Shown: piece after piece, positions 45,131 through 57,046 of the stretch
Layout: each line of letters begins with the position of its first letter
How positions within the stretch are numbered: position 1 is the first letter of the stretch
Source of the DNA: Epiperipatus broadwayi
Lineage: Eukaryota > Onychophora > Udeonychophora > Euonychophora > Peripatidae
Assembly: GCA_028023455.1 (NCBI GenBank)
Contig: JAQFVV010000021.1
Location: 7,034,853 to 7,098,852, forward strand
DNA: 64,000 nt
Reading direction: 5' to 3'
Made by a program: the position numbers and the translations under genes
Notes under the pieces: model-generated
What the model was told of the DNA's origin: nothing
Seen by the model: the letters and a program-made list of their open reading frames with translations, nothing else
Database searches by the model: none

Positions 45131-48100
45131 CATCATCATTATCAACCATTATCAATCCACTGCAGGATGAAGGTCTCTCCAAGTTTAATCCATCTTCTCC
45201 GATCATTAGCTTCTCTTCTCCACATCACCCCTACACATTTTCTTATTTCATCCATCCATCTTACATGTGGTCTCCTTCTGGGTCTTTTACAATCTCTTGG
45301 AATCCAGTTTAAAATTTCAATTGTCCATCTATTATCATCTCTTCTAGCAATATGTCCAGCCCAACTCCACTTCAATCTTTTAATTTTTTCAATGAGGTCA
45401 GTAACACCTGTTTGTTCTCTTACCCATACATTGCGTTTTCGATCTCTTCTTGTTACTCCCAACATACATCTCTCCATACTTCTTTGAGTGGTCTGAAGTC
45501 TCTGTATTGATCTTCTATTAAGTGTCCAAGTCTCAGATCCATAAGTAAGAACTGGTAAAACACATTTGTTAAAAACCTTTCTTTTCAAACACATAGGCAT
45601 ATTTCCTTTTAATATCAAGTTATTTCTACCAAAAGCACTCCAACCAAGTTTAATTCTATGATTAATTTCCTCTATTATGTTTCCATCTGTATTAATAATC
45701 TGACCAAGGTATTTGTAACTCTTAACTTCTTCTAATTCATCATAATCAATCTTTATTTTCATATTTTGAGCAAATCGATTAAACATTACTTTAGTCTTTT
45801 TAACATTTATCTTTAGTCCTACTTTCCTACTTTCATCTGATAACTCCTGCAACATTTCCTGCAGCTCTGAAGCATTATTTGCAAAAACAACTACATCATC
45901 TGCGAAATCTAAATGACTTAAATAATCTCCATTTACTTTCACTCCTTTAGTTTCCCATTTTAATCCACAAAATACTTCTTGCAGCACTGCTGTAAAAGTT
46001 TTGGAGATATGGAGTCACCTTGTCTTACACCTTTCTCAATGTTGACTTTCCCAATATCATTACATAATCTAATTGTTGCTGTTGCATTTTTATAAATATT
46101 CTTTAAAATATGACAATATCCTGGATCTATACCTTGATGATCCAATGCTTTAATCACTGAAGAAATGTTTATAGAATCAAATGCCTTTTCATAATCTACA
46201 AATCCAAAACATAATGACAACTCATATTCATTTGTCCTTTCTATAACTTCTCTCAATACTTGAATATGATCTACTGTACTAAAACCACTTTTAAATCCAG
46301 CTTGTTCTCTTGGTTGGTGAAAATCCAAGGTTCTCTGTAGACGAGTTGTAATTATCTTGGTAAAAATTTTATATAAAACTGATAAAAGGCTGATAGGTCT
46401 GTAATTTCTAATATCTTCTTTATCACCTTTTTTAAATATTAATATTATTACTGCATTCTTCCAATCATCCGGTACATCTTTATCATTTAGACATTTGGTA
46501 TATAACTTTGCTAATATTTTTTCTGTTTCTTCACCTGCTTCTTTTAATATATCAATTATAATTCCATCATTACCTGGAGCCTTTCCTTTTTTCATACATT
46601 TAATTGCATTTCTCACTTCTTCATTTAAAATTCTGGGCAATTCGGAAGATGTAATAGATATAGGAGGTACTTGTTCTTTATTACTATATAATTCTTGATA
46701 AAAATCTTCTGCCAATTTCATAATGTCATCCCTCTTTTTAGTAATAATTCCATCTTTTTTCCTTATTGCAGATATAAATTTCCTACCAATACCAAAATGT
46801 TGTTTTACATTCTTAAGACTTTTATTTTCTTCTACAGCTTTTCTTGCTAGTTCACAGTTATACTTTCTTATATCATTTTCAACTCTTTTCCGCACCATTT
46901 TACAAAATTCGAGATATTCAATTCTTTTTAATGCATCATTCTTGCATATCTTCATATTCCTTCTTTTCTTCATAAGTTCTCTAGTCTCAGTAGAAATTTT
47001 ATTAGTCAATTGCTGCTTTTTTCTACCAGCTATCTTTGTTGCAGTTTTTAAAAGTGTATCAGTTATTTTCATATTAATTTCATTCAAATCTGAATCATGT
47101 TCAAAATCTACTAATACTTGAAACCGATTTGTAAGTTCTAATTTAAATTCATTAGAATGTTTCTGAAGATTAGGAATATCAACTGTAAATATAGTTTTTC
47201 TTAATAATTTTTGTCTCTCTAGTTTTACATTAACATGTATCTTACCCCTTACTAATCGATGATCACTTCCTGTGTTAAATTTATTAAGAACATTACAATC
47301 TTGAAATATGTATTTCCTGTTAGTCAAAATATAATCCAATTCTGCTGTACCTTCATTTGGATGCTTCCATGTCCATTTCTTCTAACATTTTTCTCAAAAA
47401 AAGAATTCATAATATAAAGTTTTTCCTTCTCTGCAAACTCCACAAGTCTATGTCCTCTCTCATTTCTATTACCATAACCAAAATTACCTACAACACTTTC
47501 ATCTTTCATTTGTTTACCAATTCTAGCATTAAAATCTCCCATAACAATTTTAAAATGTTGTTTACTCTGATCAAAAGCCTTTTGTACATCCATATAAAAA
47601 TCTTCTACTACTTCATCACTGTGAGAACTTGTTGGGGCATAAACCTGAATTATCTGCATTTGATATCTGCTATTAAGTTGTATAACTAATCTTGCCACTC
47701 TGTCTGATACACCATCAATCTCCACAATATTGTTCTTCCACTTTTTATTTATAATGAATCCTACTCCACTTGTATTTCCAATATTTGTGCCTTTATAATA
47801 GAGCATATGTCCACTTTTTAAATCAATTGTCTCTTCACCTTTTCTTCTAACTTCACAAAGTCCAATAATATCCCATTTAATATAAGAGAGTTCTTCTTCT
47901 AATTCTTGCAATCTTCCTTCACTTGAAAGTGATCTGCAGTTGTAAGTACCTAAATAAAAAGTCGTCATCAAATGGCAGCCTGGGTCCGCCTCCAGGATAT
48001 TCTTAGCACCCTCCGCCTTCAGCCACCAACCGCTGCCTTGGTTGGTGACTTTACAGCCTCCTGGGATTAAGGGCCATGCTTTATTTTTGTCTGTCATAAT

Positions 48101-48420
48101 TGTATAATTGGGAAAAATCTTTATCATTTACACAAACATTCATTCTGCCTTATCAGGCACTGAGAAGAAAGACCATGGTGTTTCTTGATCTTAAACTCAG
48201 AGGTAAAAAGCCAATAAACTCACCACGCTGGCTAATGCGTGTTGGTGAGCAGCCCATCCATGTTCGTATACTATATGAATAAATATATAGTAATAACAGC
48301 TGCAACGACAAGAACGTATGGAGTGGACATTAGGAATTTGCCCTGCTTGGTTCCTTTAAGGCCTCCAAGAGGAATCAAAGGGTCTCCTTTCAGTTAATAG
48401 CAAACTCCTTTCTGCAGCTG
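45131..48420 (-). mobile_element. RTE-type LINE, near full length
   Basis: It runs from the 5' region (48420, starting CAGCTGCAGAAAGGAG on the minus strand) through endonuclease and reverse transcriptase to an (ATG)n-type 3' tail at 45131. It sits inside family C units, and the last ~90 bp on the left (to 45130) are the same as 48480-48577 on the right. The 5' region (48130-48420) has no ORF. Confidence 0.9.
45142..48127 (-). pseudogene. LINE ORF: AP endonuclease, reverse transcriptase and C-terminal region
   Basis: The protein would nick target DNA and reverse-transcribe its own RNA. Endonuclease (48127-47324): LGTYNCRSL, GLCEVRRKG, QVYAPTSSHSD and VMGDFNARIG. A frameshift near 47375-47385 moves on to YILTNRK and [12 protein letters not shown]. 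Reverse transcriptase (to 45960): [54 protein letters not shown] second shift near 45975 leads to FADDVVVFANN, then KYLGQIINTDG, MLGVTRRDRKRNVW and LKWSWAGHIARRDDNRW. Motif order and the C-terminal block fit the RTE clade (often annotated craniofacial development protein 2-like). Only two frame breaks are seen, so it is fairly young but inactive. Confidence 0.93.
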
Positions 48421-48945
48421 TATATAAATTAATTTTTTAAATTGGAATTTCATTTTTATTTTTAAAATGGGGTTGCCTTGACAACAGTTTGAAATTGTTG
48501 ATTGTTATTGACATTAAGATTATTGTAAGTGTTGCCTGGTTTTTATTGGTTTATTTATTTTGTAATATAAATTGTAATAATGAGATGTATATAAATTAAT
48601 TTTTTAAATTGGAATTTCATCTTTATTTTTAAAATGGGGTTGCCTTGACAACAGTTTGGAATTGTTGATTGTTATTGACATTGGGATTATTCTAAATGTT
48701 GACTGGTTTTTAATGCTTTATTTATTTTGTAATATAAATTGTAATAATGAGATATATATATAAATTAATTTTTTAAATTGGAATTTCATCTTTATTGTTA
48801 AAATGGGGTTGCCTTGACAACAGTTTGGAATTGTTGATTGTTATTGACATTGGGATTATTCTAAATGTTGACTGGTTTTTAATGCTTTATTTATTTTGTA
48901 ATATAAATTATAATAATGAGATGTATATAAATAAATTTGTTTAAT
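48421..48945 (+). repeat. Family C tandem array, ~167-bp unit
   Basis: Units start at TATATAAATT (48421, 48588, 48757), with a fourth begun at 48924. Units 2 and 3 share ATTGGGATTATTCTAAATG, while unit 1 has ATTAAGATTATTGTAAGTG, as does the copy left of the LINE. It is a short satellite-like array. Confidence 0.9.
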
Positions 48946-50140
48946 TGGAAGCCAAAGTTAATGAATTTTTAAAAATATTGATCAATTAAAGCTTTTTACC
49001 TCATATAAATTGTATGCTTTTTTAAATGAAAAATAACTGCAATAAAATATTTTAAATCAATAGTGAGTGGGATGATATAAATATTGATGTCACACATTTT
49101 AATCACAGAAATAGACTTTTGCATAAGAAAACTAAAATATATTTGGAATATCAATTTAACATGTGTATGTCACCAACACCTTTCATAAGTTATCATTCCT
49201 GATCACTTCAAATCTTTTTATGATGTGCTTGTTTTATCAAATATATTTTTTTTATCTTAGATTATTTATGACAGTTTGTAATTCTTTTTTCACTTCAGTT
49301 TCAGTAAACTTTTCACATTTATTTTCTTTATAAAAACATGATAGGTCTCACTTCTTTACTTTTGTGGAAATCTAATAGCTATAATGTATGCATTTAAACT
49401 TTCCTTCAAGTAGAGTAATTAAAATACATTTATACATGAAATGGTCTTATCTGCAGCATAACAAAATATGAAATGATAAAGTAATTATTTTTAATAATGT
49501 GTTGATATGGATATCATTAAACAGATCTTAAGTTGTGCTGAACATTGACATTGTTATTCTATGAGTATTTATATATAAAACCGTACAAATGTGAAGTAAG
49601 GCTGATTCAATGTAATGGTGAGTCAGCATTTCACTGATCCATTTTAAAAATAGCATTCATTAATATGTGAAACCAATTGACTCAAAATGAAAACCAGATT
49701 TCATGTTGAAGAATTCGTGAGAAAAGACAGAAAATTATAAAAGATACACAGACCTGTTTTATAAATGGAATTTAATAGCTACTGATCTTAGTAAATTTGT
49801 CAAACACAATCCATGTATCACATAATTAATGACTGTAAAATCTATCACTATAGGGGGAAAATTGAAGGGTTTTATAAATCCATTAATGGATATCTTTCCT
49901 GTTTTTTCATTGCTTTTTTTGTGATATATTTTAAATAATTAAGTTAGCTAGAAAAAATATATTTTAAATAAATAAATAATAATTGCTGAGCCAGACACTA
50001 TTTAAATAATATACTGAAACTGTGAGGATCCAATTTTATATTGGAGGCATTCTTTTTTACTATTATAGTTAGAGATTATCTTGATAAGTTTTATAGTTGT
50101 TGTGAATTTCTGGGTGTTTTCTTCAGAAAAGATATTGAAC
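48946..50140. other. AT-rich sequence, nothing recognised
   Basis: No frame, repeat or motif that I can support. Confidence 0.45.
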
Positions 50141-50320
50141 TACTAAACATCAGTATGATTACCATGCTATCAGATCCAATGCTTCTCACTGGTGAAAGCT
50201 ACTAGCTAGAACCTAGTCTGGGGATATCGGATGAGCAGGCACTATATAGGGATTTTATGCACAAACCTTCTGGCATTCATTGATTACTCTGGATTGTACT
50301 GAGTGGCATTAGTAACAAAA
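50141..50320 (+). repeat. Family B fragment with decayed ribozyme
   Basis: The HHR remnant at 50183-50224 reads TTCTCA, CTGGTGA, AAGCTACTAGCTA, GAAC, CTAG, TC, TGGGGA. Both boxes carry one substitution, while stem II (AGCT/AGCT) and stem I persist. GATGAGCAGGCACTATATAG and TTCTGGCATTCATTGATTAC follow. Confidence 0.72.
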
Positions 50321-51238
50321 AGACATGTTAATTCTGCTACTTTAGACTGCTGTATTACTATCATCGTAACTCATATTAACATAGGGTTTTTTTAATAATG
50401 TAAATTATTCCATACTGGTTTTATTGATTTTTTTTAACTGAAAAAATATCTGAAGAGATCAGCATTTTACATACAGTCAGCAAATATCAATCATCTTTAA
50501 TCTGTTGATTTTGAAGAAAAGATTTCATTTAGGGGCATTCCTTCCTTTTAGATCAAGCCCTATGTAAAACTCATAATGTACTATCATCATCTTTCAAAAC
50601 TGGTCCAACGTTAAAATTTTCCCAATTATTTTAATAATTATAAAGCAAACATCAGATTTTACAGCAGAATTTGATAAATTTATCGCAATCACATTCATTC
50701 ATTTATATTTTTAAAACTTCAAATAAAATAATAAATTGTTCGTTTTCTGAAAAAATGTTTACACTAGCGCCATTAGTGACATTTATGTCTTTGGGCTTTA
50801 TTTACTATTCTGTTTTTAAATATTTATAAAATTCAAATATGATTTTTTAGAATATTATTTATTTATAAAATTAATTTTTAAAAAAATCAAGGTGAATTTA
50901 TTGAGTTTTAGTATAAAGATTTTATATAGAAGTGAAATATTGAGCATTTTCAAAAACTTCCACCAGGTGTAATAATAGACAGTGTAGATTTCATAAGGAT
51001 TAATTTATTTCTGTTATCTATAAGTGCAATATTGATAGATTATTTGCAGCCATTACAGGCAAATAATATAAATTCAACTTTTTTATTACAGATATTTGAT
51101 AAATAATAATAATAATAATAATAATAACAATGCTAATTATATTGTAACATTTATAAATTGTTAATCTAAGTTAATCATTTTTCCTGGATATATTATATAT
51201 TTTGGAAATAAATTATTCTCTTTATAAATATATGAGAC

Positions 51239-51370
51239 TATTAATAGAGGCAGGATTCTGCCTTTATTGTAAAAGGATGTTGCCTTGACAACAGTTTAAA
51301 ATTCTTGATTGTTATCTATATTGGGATTATCTAAGTGTTGATGGGTTTTTAATGGTTACATATATATCAC
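51239..51370 (+). repeat. Family C fragment
   Basis: AGGATGTTGCCTTGACAACA, TTGATTGTTATCTATATTGG, then AAGTGTTGATGGG. The flanks 50321-51238 and 51371-52320 hold nothing I recognise beyond an (AAT)n run near 51105-51127. Confidence 0.65.
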
Positions 51371-52331
51371 TTTCAATGGTTGCCAAAATTAAAGCACTTT
51401 TTTTCCATTCTTTCTAAATTTGTTCTACATATATAATAAATATATTAAAAGCTTATATTTACCACAAACAAACAAGCACATGAACAAAGACATCTACAAA
51501 TTAATAAATGATTTTCAAGATGCACTTTTGGCTAAAGCAGAAGTTGTCAAATGAGGAAGTGCAAAAATTTTGGCATTTGTGATAGTTGTAATAATTGAAA
51601 TAAGAAAGGTAACTTAACTAACATGGATCTATATGTCCCAACATTGAAAGTCAAAAAAATTGAATGGAAACATCAGTAATAATCTTTTTGAAAAAAACTG
51701 TTTGCAAAACAGCCTTTATGAAAACAAATGATATCAATAATTATTTATTACTTATAACATTTATTATTAGAAATTGCTTTGGGCAATTTTATGTAGAGGT
51801 AACATGTTGGACTATTCTTCTGTAATAATATTCAAGTGAGTAAAGTATTAAATATGTTGGTAAATTAAATAAATTGTTGTATTTAATTACACATTTAGCT
51901 TCATAAGCATCATATGACTTTCTGAACAATTAAATTTATAATTATCAGAACAACAATAAATATTTCTTATCACTGTGATATTCTGTGTACAAAGCTAAAA
52001 CTTATAATTAAAAAAGAAATGCTTACTCTGGCACTGGTAACTCTATTGTATAATCCCTTCAAGAAATTAACTTTGAAGTAAAACAACTTTGTTAGATCTA
52101 ACTTTCTGTCTTCAAGAAATTATCTGTTCGAACTTTTAAAAAAAATCTATAAACCCCAAAATGTATTATGTACTAGAAAGGGAAAGAAACATTTTTTTTA
52201 TTGTACAGCCATGGGTCATGTTCATTAGAATACAATAAATCCAGTATGACATCTATTATAAATATAATTTATCCACTCTAATTTGAATACTATTAGCAAA
52301 AAACCTTTTATTGTACATATATGCATACACA

Positions 52332-52375
52332 ATCGTACATTTCGACTATTCTGCAGTCTTCTTCAGAGCTATGGC
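52332..52375 (-). ncRNA. Hammerhead-like motif
   Basis: Minus strand: CTGAAGA (52366-52360), A, stem II GACT-GCAGAAT-AGTC (4 bp), GAAA (52343-52340), TG, TA. Both boxes and stem II are good, but I could not find a convincing stem I. It resembles PLE pseudo-LTR hammerheads and may be a relic. Confidence 0.45.
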
Positions 52376-52830
52376 ATAATGAACAAAATAAAATACATAA
52401 TTATATTTTTATTATAAATATACCAAAATGGTAGAGATTATTATCAGTATATGAATATAAAAGTTGTCAAAATTATTGACAGAAGCATCTATTAAAGAAG
52501 ACCCAAAAACGTAAATACTTTTGAACATTCACTGGCAGTTTATATTATAATAAAATTAGTTCAATTTTTTGTGATTTTTTAAGATCCTTTGCTAATAAAT
52601 ATTTTTTCTACTTTTAAAATTAAATCAAACCAGCAGGATATAATTTATTTTTTTCTAATTAAGGGTTTCCATGTTAAATTTTGATTCACTGCCTATAGTG
52701 TACAACCATATTCCATTTGAATGCTTTTTCTTTATAAATACTTCAGAAGTTTTAACATATATTTTTTTAAATATTAGCTAATGCCAATATACTTTGCTAT
52801 TAGTTTATAAATTATTTTCTGTTGATGATA

Positions 52831-52834
<4 letters not shown>

Positions 52835-52891
<57 letters not shown>

Positions 52892-53013
52892 AATTATTAA
52901 TCAAGTCTGTATTCCAATTATAATAAAATATATAAATTATTCAAAACAATACAATAATTGGTATATATTTGTTTAAAATATTGTTACTGTATTAATTATT
53001 GTATTGTTTTGAA

Positions 53014-53073
<60 letters not shown>
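52835..53073. repeat. Two (TA)n tracts with an inverted repeat between them
   Basis: TA runs lie at 52835-52888 and 53018-53073. A 25-bp inverted repeat, AATTATTCAAAACAATACAA and its complement, lies at about 52934-52960 and 52993-53018. Confidence 0.85.
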
Positions 53074-53075
<2 letters not shown>

Positions 53076-53164
53076 CTAAAATGGAAAGAAATTTAATCCA
53101 TTCTTCTTCTTTTTCAGATAATTAACTAAATCACACAATATAAAATAAAATATCTTTATATAAT

Positions 53165-55060
53165 AGTAATATATATAAAACGGATTATGATTGGAATGTA
53201 CAAATATCTAAATTTAAAAAATTTACATATGAGAATAGTTTAATTTGTATAAAAGAAGATAAGGGCCTTATAATGTTTTTGTTATTAAAATCTAATTATG
53301 AAGACAAAGTAATTACTCAAATGAAGAATCTTAACTTTATGAAAGTTGATAAAGTAAATATAGAAAATTTATGTATTCAATTTATTAATAACATTTAAAA
53401 AAAACCAAAAATAAAGTAATTGATAATAGTACTTATAAAATTTACCCTTCTGCTACAATATGTCCTAAGATTTTTTAAAATATAAAACTGCATAAAGAAA
53501 ATGAACCATTGCATTTAATGGTTGATTTTGGTGGGGCATTTTATTATGAAACATGTTGTTTAATTGAGAAAATGCTACAAGAAATTTTTGGTTTTGGTAA
53601 ATATACAATATGTTTTTCATTTGATTTGTTAATAAAATTTGTAATGTTAAGATCGATGTTAATGATGTTATATGTACTCTAGATGTTAGTGAAATGTATG
53701 GATCAATTGATCGATTGGCATCTATCGAAATTATTTCCAACGCATTAAGTTTAAAAAATGTTAACATGAAAATAATAAAATTTATAACTGAAATATTAAA
53801 TTTTATTGATAAAAATATTTATGCAGTTTTTAATAAGGATTTTTTAAAAATGTGCAATGGATGGCTCATGGGTTTACCTACTGTTGCTCAAATATGCAAT
53901 TTTATAATTTCTACATATGAAGAAAATATTTTGAAAAAGAAATATTATCAAAAATATATTACTGTATATTATTGATATGTTGATGATGTTTTTGTATGTG
54001 GTAAACCAAGTACAATTAATGAGTTGTTTAAAGAATTAAATGGGTTAAAAGGCCTAAAATGGATAAAAACAGATGAAGATTTAATGTGCATTCAGTTTCT
54101 TGATCTTAAAATAACTAGAAATCAATGCATGCTGGATTACTGTATGACCAGTAAACCAATAGTAAAAAGAGGTTATATTCCATATAAATCAAAATGGCAG
54201 GTTTAAAGTCCTTATTATTTAGAAATAATAGTCTTTGAATATTCATCAGATAAAGGCAAAATTATTGAAATATATTCTAATGAATTGTTAAATGTCGGCT
54301 ACAGTTATAATCATATATATAAAGTTATTAGAGATTTTAATACAAAATATAAGAATAAAAATTTTAATAATAATATTGATTCTTCTGCTAATAAAAAAAT
54401 ATGGATATCAATCCCATATATTTCAAATGATCAAATAAATTTTATAAGGAAAATTTATAAAGGTATATGTGATGTTGCATTTTACACACCTCCTACATTA
54501 AACAAATTAATAAATAACTCCAAAGATACAACCTCATTTATAAATAAAATATGTGTCATTTATAAATGGATATGTAGGTGTGGCAGTGTATATATAGGTG
54601 AATCTAGATGTACATTGGAAAAAAGAACTAAATAACACTTGCTATTATTAAAACGAGTTCAGAAATCGAAACAAAATTGCATAGTAGATAATATTTTAGC
54701 ATCTGTTTTTTACGACCATAATAAATTATGTATTTATGGTTTTGACTTCAATTTTAACAATGTAAAAATATTGCAAATTGAAAAAAATAATAAAATAAAA
54801 ATAAAAGAAGCTATGCTAATATACAAATATAAACATGACTTAATTAACAGGCAAGCAGCAAACATTAAGATCACAGAATTGTGGGAAAGTTAGCATTTCA
54901 AAGTTTAGTTGACAAAGATTACTGGGATAATCGAAAGTGCTCTTAAGTGTATAAAATTTTTAATTATTTAGTTACTGTATTTACAAATTTTCAGTTATAT
55001 AATTACGTATATTGCTTTAAAAATACAGACATTGAATAATAATATTATTATATATATGTA
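53165..55060 (+). pseudogene. Penelope-like element PLE-2, copy a (plus)
   Basis: The conceptual reading gives KEDKGLIMFLL, a motif A-like DVSEMYGSIDRLASIE, motif B-like GWLMGLPTVAQICNFIISTY, motif C YVDDVFVCG directly after a TGA at 53973-53975, FLDLKITRNQCMLDY, and a C-terminal GIY-YIG-type segment CRCGSVYIGESRCTLEKRTK with a TAA (54633-54635) where the conserved KxH context continues. The last part is IKEAMLIYKYKHDLINRQAA. Many stops lie in the N-terminal third (53395-53690). Motif B lacks the usual GTPMG, so this is a lineage distinct from PLE-1. The 3' untranslated region extends to about 55060. Confidence 0.85.
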
Positions 55061-55151
55061 ATATAAGGAGCATACCAATAGCTCTAAGAAGCTCTTATTG
55101 GTAAGTGCCACAAGAGAAAGCATTTAAAATCTCTATCTAGAATTATCCCTA

Positions 55152-55197
55152 TCCTCAAACTGATCAGTTTTGAGCTTTTGGCTCACCTCAGTGAGGA
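55152..55197 (-). ncRNA. Hammerhead motif, family D, left unit 1
   Basis: Minus strand: TCCTCA, CTGAGGT, stem II GAGC-CAAAA-GCTC, AAAA, palindromic stem III CTGATCAG inside an A-T pair, T, TGAGGA. Stem I pairs perfectly over six bases. Both catalytic boxes deviate at one base. Confidence 0.65.
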
Positions 55198-55219
55198 GCT
55201 AGGACTAGAATTATACCTA

Positions 55220-55265
55220 TCCTCAGATTGATCAGTTTTGAGTTTCTGGCTCACCCCAGTGAGGA
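55220..55265 (-). ncRNA. Hammerhead motif, family D, left unit 2
   Basis: Minus strand: TCCTCA, CTGGGGT, GAGCCAGAAACTC, AAAA, CTGATCAA, TC, TGAGGA. Stem I is perfect. The first box carries two changes. Confidence 0.6.
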
Positions 55266-55294
55266 GCATGGACATTCAGACACTAGATCCTAGA

Positions 55295-55340
55295 TTCTTA
55301 TTGAGGTGAGCCAAAAGCTCAAAACTAATCAGTCTGAAGA
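55295..55340 (+). ncRNA. Hammerhead motif, family D, right unit
   Basis: TTCTTA, TTGAGGT, GAGCCAAAAGCTC, AAAA, CTAATCAG, TC, TGAAGA. Same architecture as the left units with extra damage. Confidence 0.6.
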
Positions 55341-55489
55341 TAGGGATAATTCTAGATAGAGATTTTAAATGCTTTCTCTTATAGCACATATCAATAAGAA
55401 TTTGTTAAAGCTATTGGTATGCTCCCTATATTATATATCTCTAATACAAGCTTAAAACAAGTCACACAATATATGATTTGCTTTAATGA

Positions 55490-55490
55490 T

Positions 55491-55529
<39 letters not shown>

Positions 55530-55530
55530 A
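55490..55530. repeat. (TA)n(TG)n microsatellite
   Basis: A TA run turns into a TG run. Confidence 0.95.
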
Positions 55531-55554
55531 TTGAATTAAATGTTTATATGGGTT

Positions 55555-55910
55555 GTTATTATAATAATGAATAGAAGTGAGAAAATATTATCCATTAAAT
55601 AAAGATAAACTTTAACTTTTGATATTACTAAAAATAAGCAATGATCAGTTACTACTAATTAACAATTCCTGAGCCTAAGCAAGTTCTTTGGTCAGGGGTC
55701 TTTGAAGTAAAATAAATTTCTGGGTTTAAATCCATAAAAGAACTTGGAATTGGAAGTAAAAGAGGACCCCTCTTACTTCAAGACCCTAAACTGGTTTAGC
55801 CACAGGAATTTTTAATTAGTAGTAATTAATAATTTTTTAGCAACATCAAAAGTTAAAGTTTATCTCTACATAATGGATATTATCTTCTCATTTTTATTCA
55901 TTATATATAT
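55555..55910. repeat. Centre of the PLE-2 palindrome
   Basis: Left arm AATGAATAGAAGTGAGAAAA ... ATAAACTTTAACTTTTGAT and right arm ATCAAAAGTTAAAGTTTATC ... AATAA/TTCATT are inverted. The inner part (AGGGGTCTTTGAAGTAA against TTACTTCAAGACCCT) also pairs. It joins the plus and minus PLE-2 copies tail to tail. Confidence 0.75.
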
Positions 55911-56579
55911 GTAATAATATTATAAATCAATGTCTGTATTTCTTTGAAGCAATATACATAATTTTATAATTAAATATTAGTAAATATAGTAATCAAAAAA
56001 TTTGAAAAGGACAAAAAATATAATCATCACTTAGGAGCGCTTTTGACTATCCTCACAGTCTTTACCAACTAATTCTTTGAAAGATTAACCTTCCCATAAT
56101 TCCATGATATTAATATTTGCTTTCTGCCTATTGATTAAGTCTTGATTGTATTTATATATTAGCATAGCTTCCTTTATTTTCCTTTTATTATTATATCTTT
56201 CAGTTTGCAATATTTTTACATTATTGTAATTGAAATTAAGACCATAAATACATGAGCTATGGTCATAAAAACAGAAGCTGATATATTATTATTACCTATG
56301 CAGTTTTTGTTTCACATTTTGAACCCTTTTTAATAACAGCAAGTGCTCGTTTTTTTCTCCAATGTACATCTCGATTTCTATATATCTGCCACCATACCTA
56401 CATATCCATTTATAAACCACTAAACATCACATGATCACCTTCTCTATACTAGCACATAATTGTTGTAAACAAAGGCAAAACTCTCCATACAGTAGTACCA
56501 CCCTGTGCCAAACAGATTAATCAATGGATGCCAGAAGGCTTGTGCATAAAATCCCTATCTAGTGCCTACTCATTCAATA

Positions 56580-56621
56580 TCCCCAGACTAGTTTCTGGCT
56601 TGTGGCCATCATCAGTGAGGA
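56580..56621 (-). ncRNA. Canonical hammerhead ribozyme, left arm
   Basis: Minus strand: stem I TCCTCA (56621-56616), CTGATGA (56615-56609), stem II TGGC-CACAA-GCCA (56608-56596), GAAA (56595-56592), CTAG, TC, stem I TGGGGA (56585-56580). A distal helix CCAA/TTGG extends stem I beyond an internal loop (GGC opposite TA), although in this arm the distal strand reads ATTGAAT-like and is weaker. All invariant core bases are present. ACTAGT in stem III is self-complementary. Confidence 0.9.
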
Positions 56622-57004
56622 GCCTTGGATCTGAGAGCACTGCACCTAGATCTTAGGATCTAATGCAACTCTCCAGCAGCCACCTTTTAACTCTACTATA
56701 CTACAAAACTATGAGAATGAAATTGAAAACATTGTTAATATCTTCAATCTAAGCTCAATAGCTTATATAGTCATATGGGTCTGAACTCAATTCAGCTCCC
56801 ATACATTTTGGTGTCTTTGACTCTTGAACAACCATAGACACCACTATCATATTGACTATATAAGCTATTGAGCTTAGATTGAAGATATTAACAATGTTTT
56901 CAATTTCATTCTCATAGTTTTGTAGTATAGTAGAGTTAAAAGGTGGCTGCTGGAGGGTTGCATTAGATCCTAAGTTCTAGGTGCAGTGCTCTCAGATCCA
57001 AGGC

Positions 57005-57046
57005 TCCTCACTGATGATGGCCACAAGCCAGAAACTAGTCTGGGGA
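57005..57046 (+). ncRNA. Canonical hammerhead ribozyme, right arm
   Basis: TCCTCA (57005-57010), CTGATGA (57011-57017), TGGC-CACAA-GCCA, GAAA (57031-57034), CTAG, TC (predicted cleavage after 57040), TGGGGA (57041-57046). The distal CCAA (56998-57001) can pair with TTGG (57049-57052) across an internal GGC/TA loop, typical of type I hammerheads with loop-loop contacts. It is identical over 42 nt to the left-arm copy. Confidence 0.93.

Larger units (their letters stand above)
55067..55434. mobile_element. Family D foldback with three hammerhead motifs
   Basis: GGAGCATACCAATAGCTCTA begins the left arm, and the inverse AAAGCTATTGGTATGCTCC ends the right arm. The left arm contains two partial direct units (55140-55200 and 55203-55266); the right arm has one inverted unit. 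AGAGAAAGCATTTAAAATCT pairs with AGATTTTAAATGCTTTCTCT. It is inserted in the 3' flank of PLE-2a. Confidence 0.82.

Noticed and set aside
45041-45487. 148-aa plus-strand frame
   Set aside because: Antisense shadow of the LINE C-terminal coding region. Frames at 46495-47121 and 47357-47689 are likewise shadows.
48421-48945. Ribozyme in the family C tandem units
   Set aside because: No CTGANGA or GAAA box pair at suitable spacing on either strand.
48421-48945. CRISPR-like array
   Set aside because: Units are contiguous ~167-bp satellites with no spacers, in a eukaryotic context.
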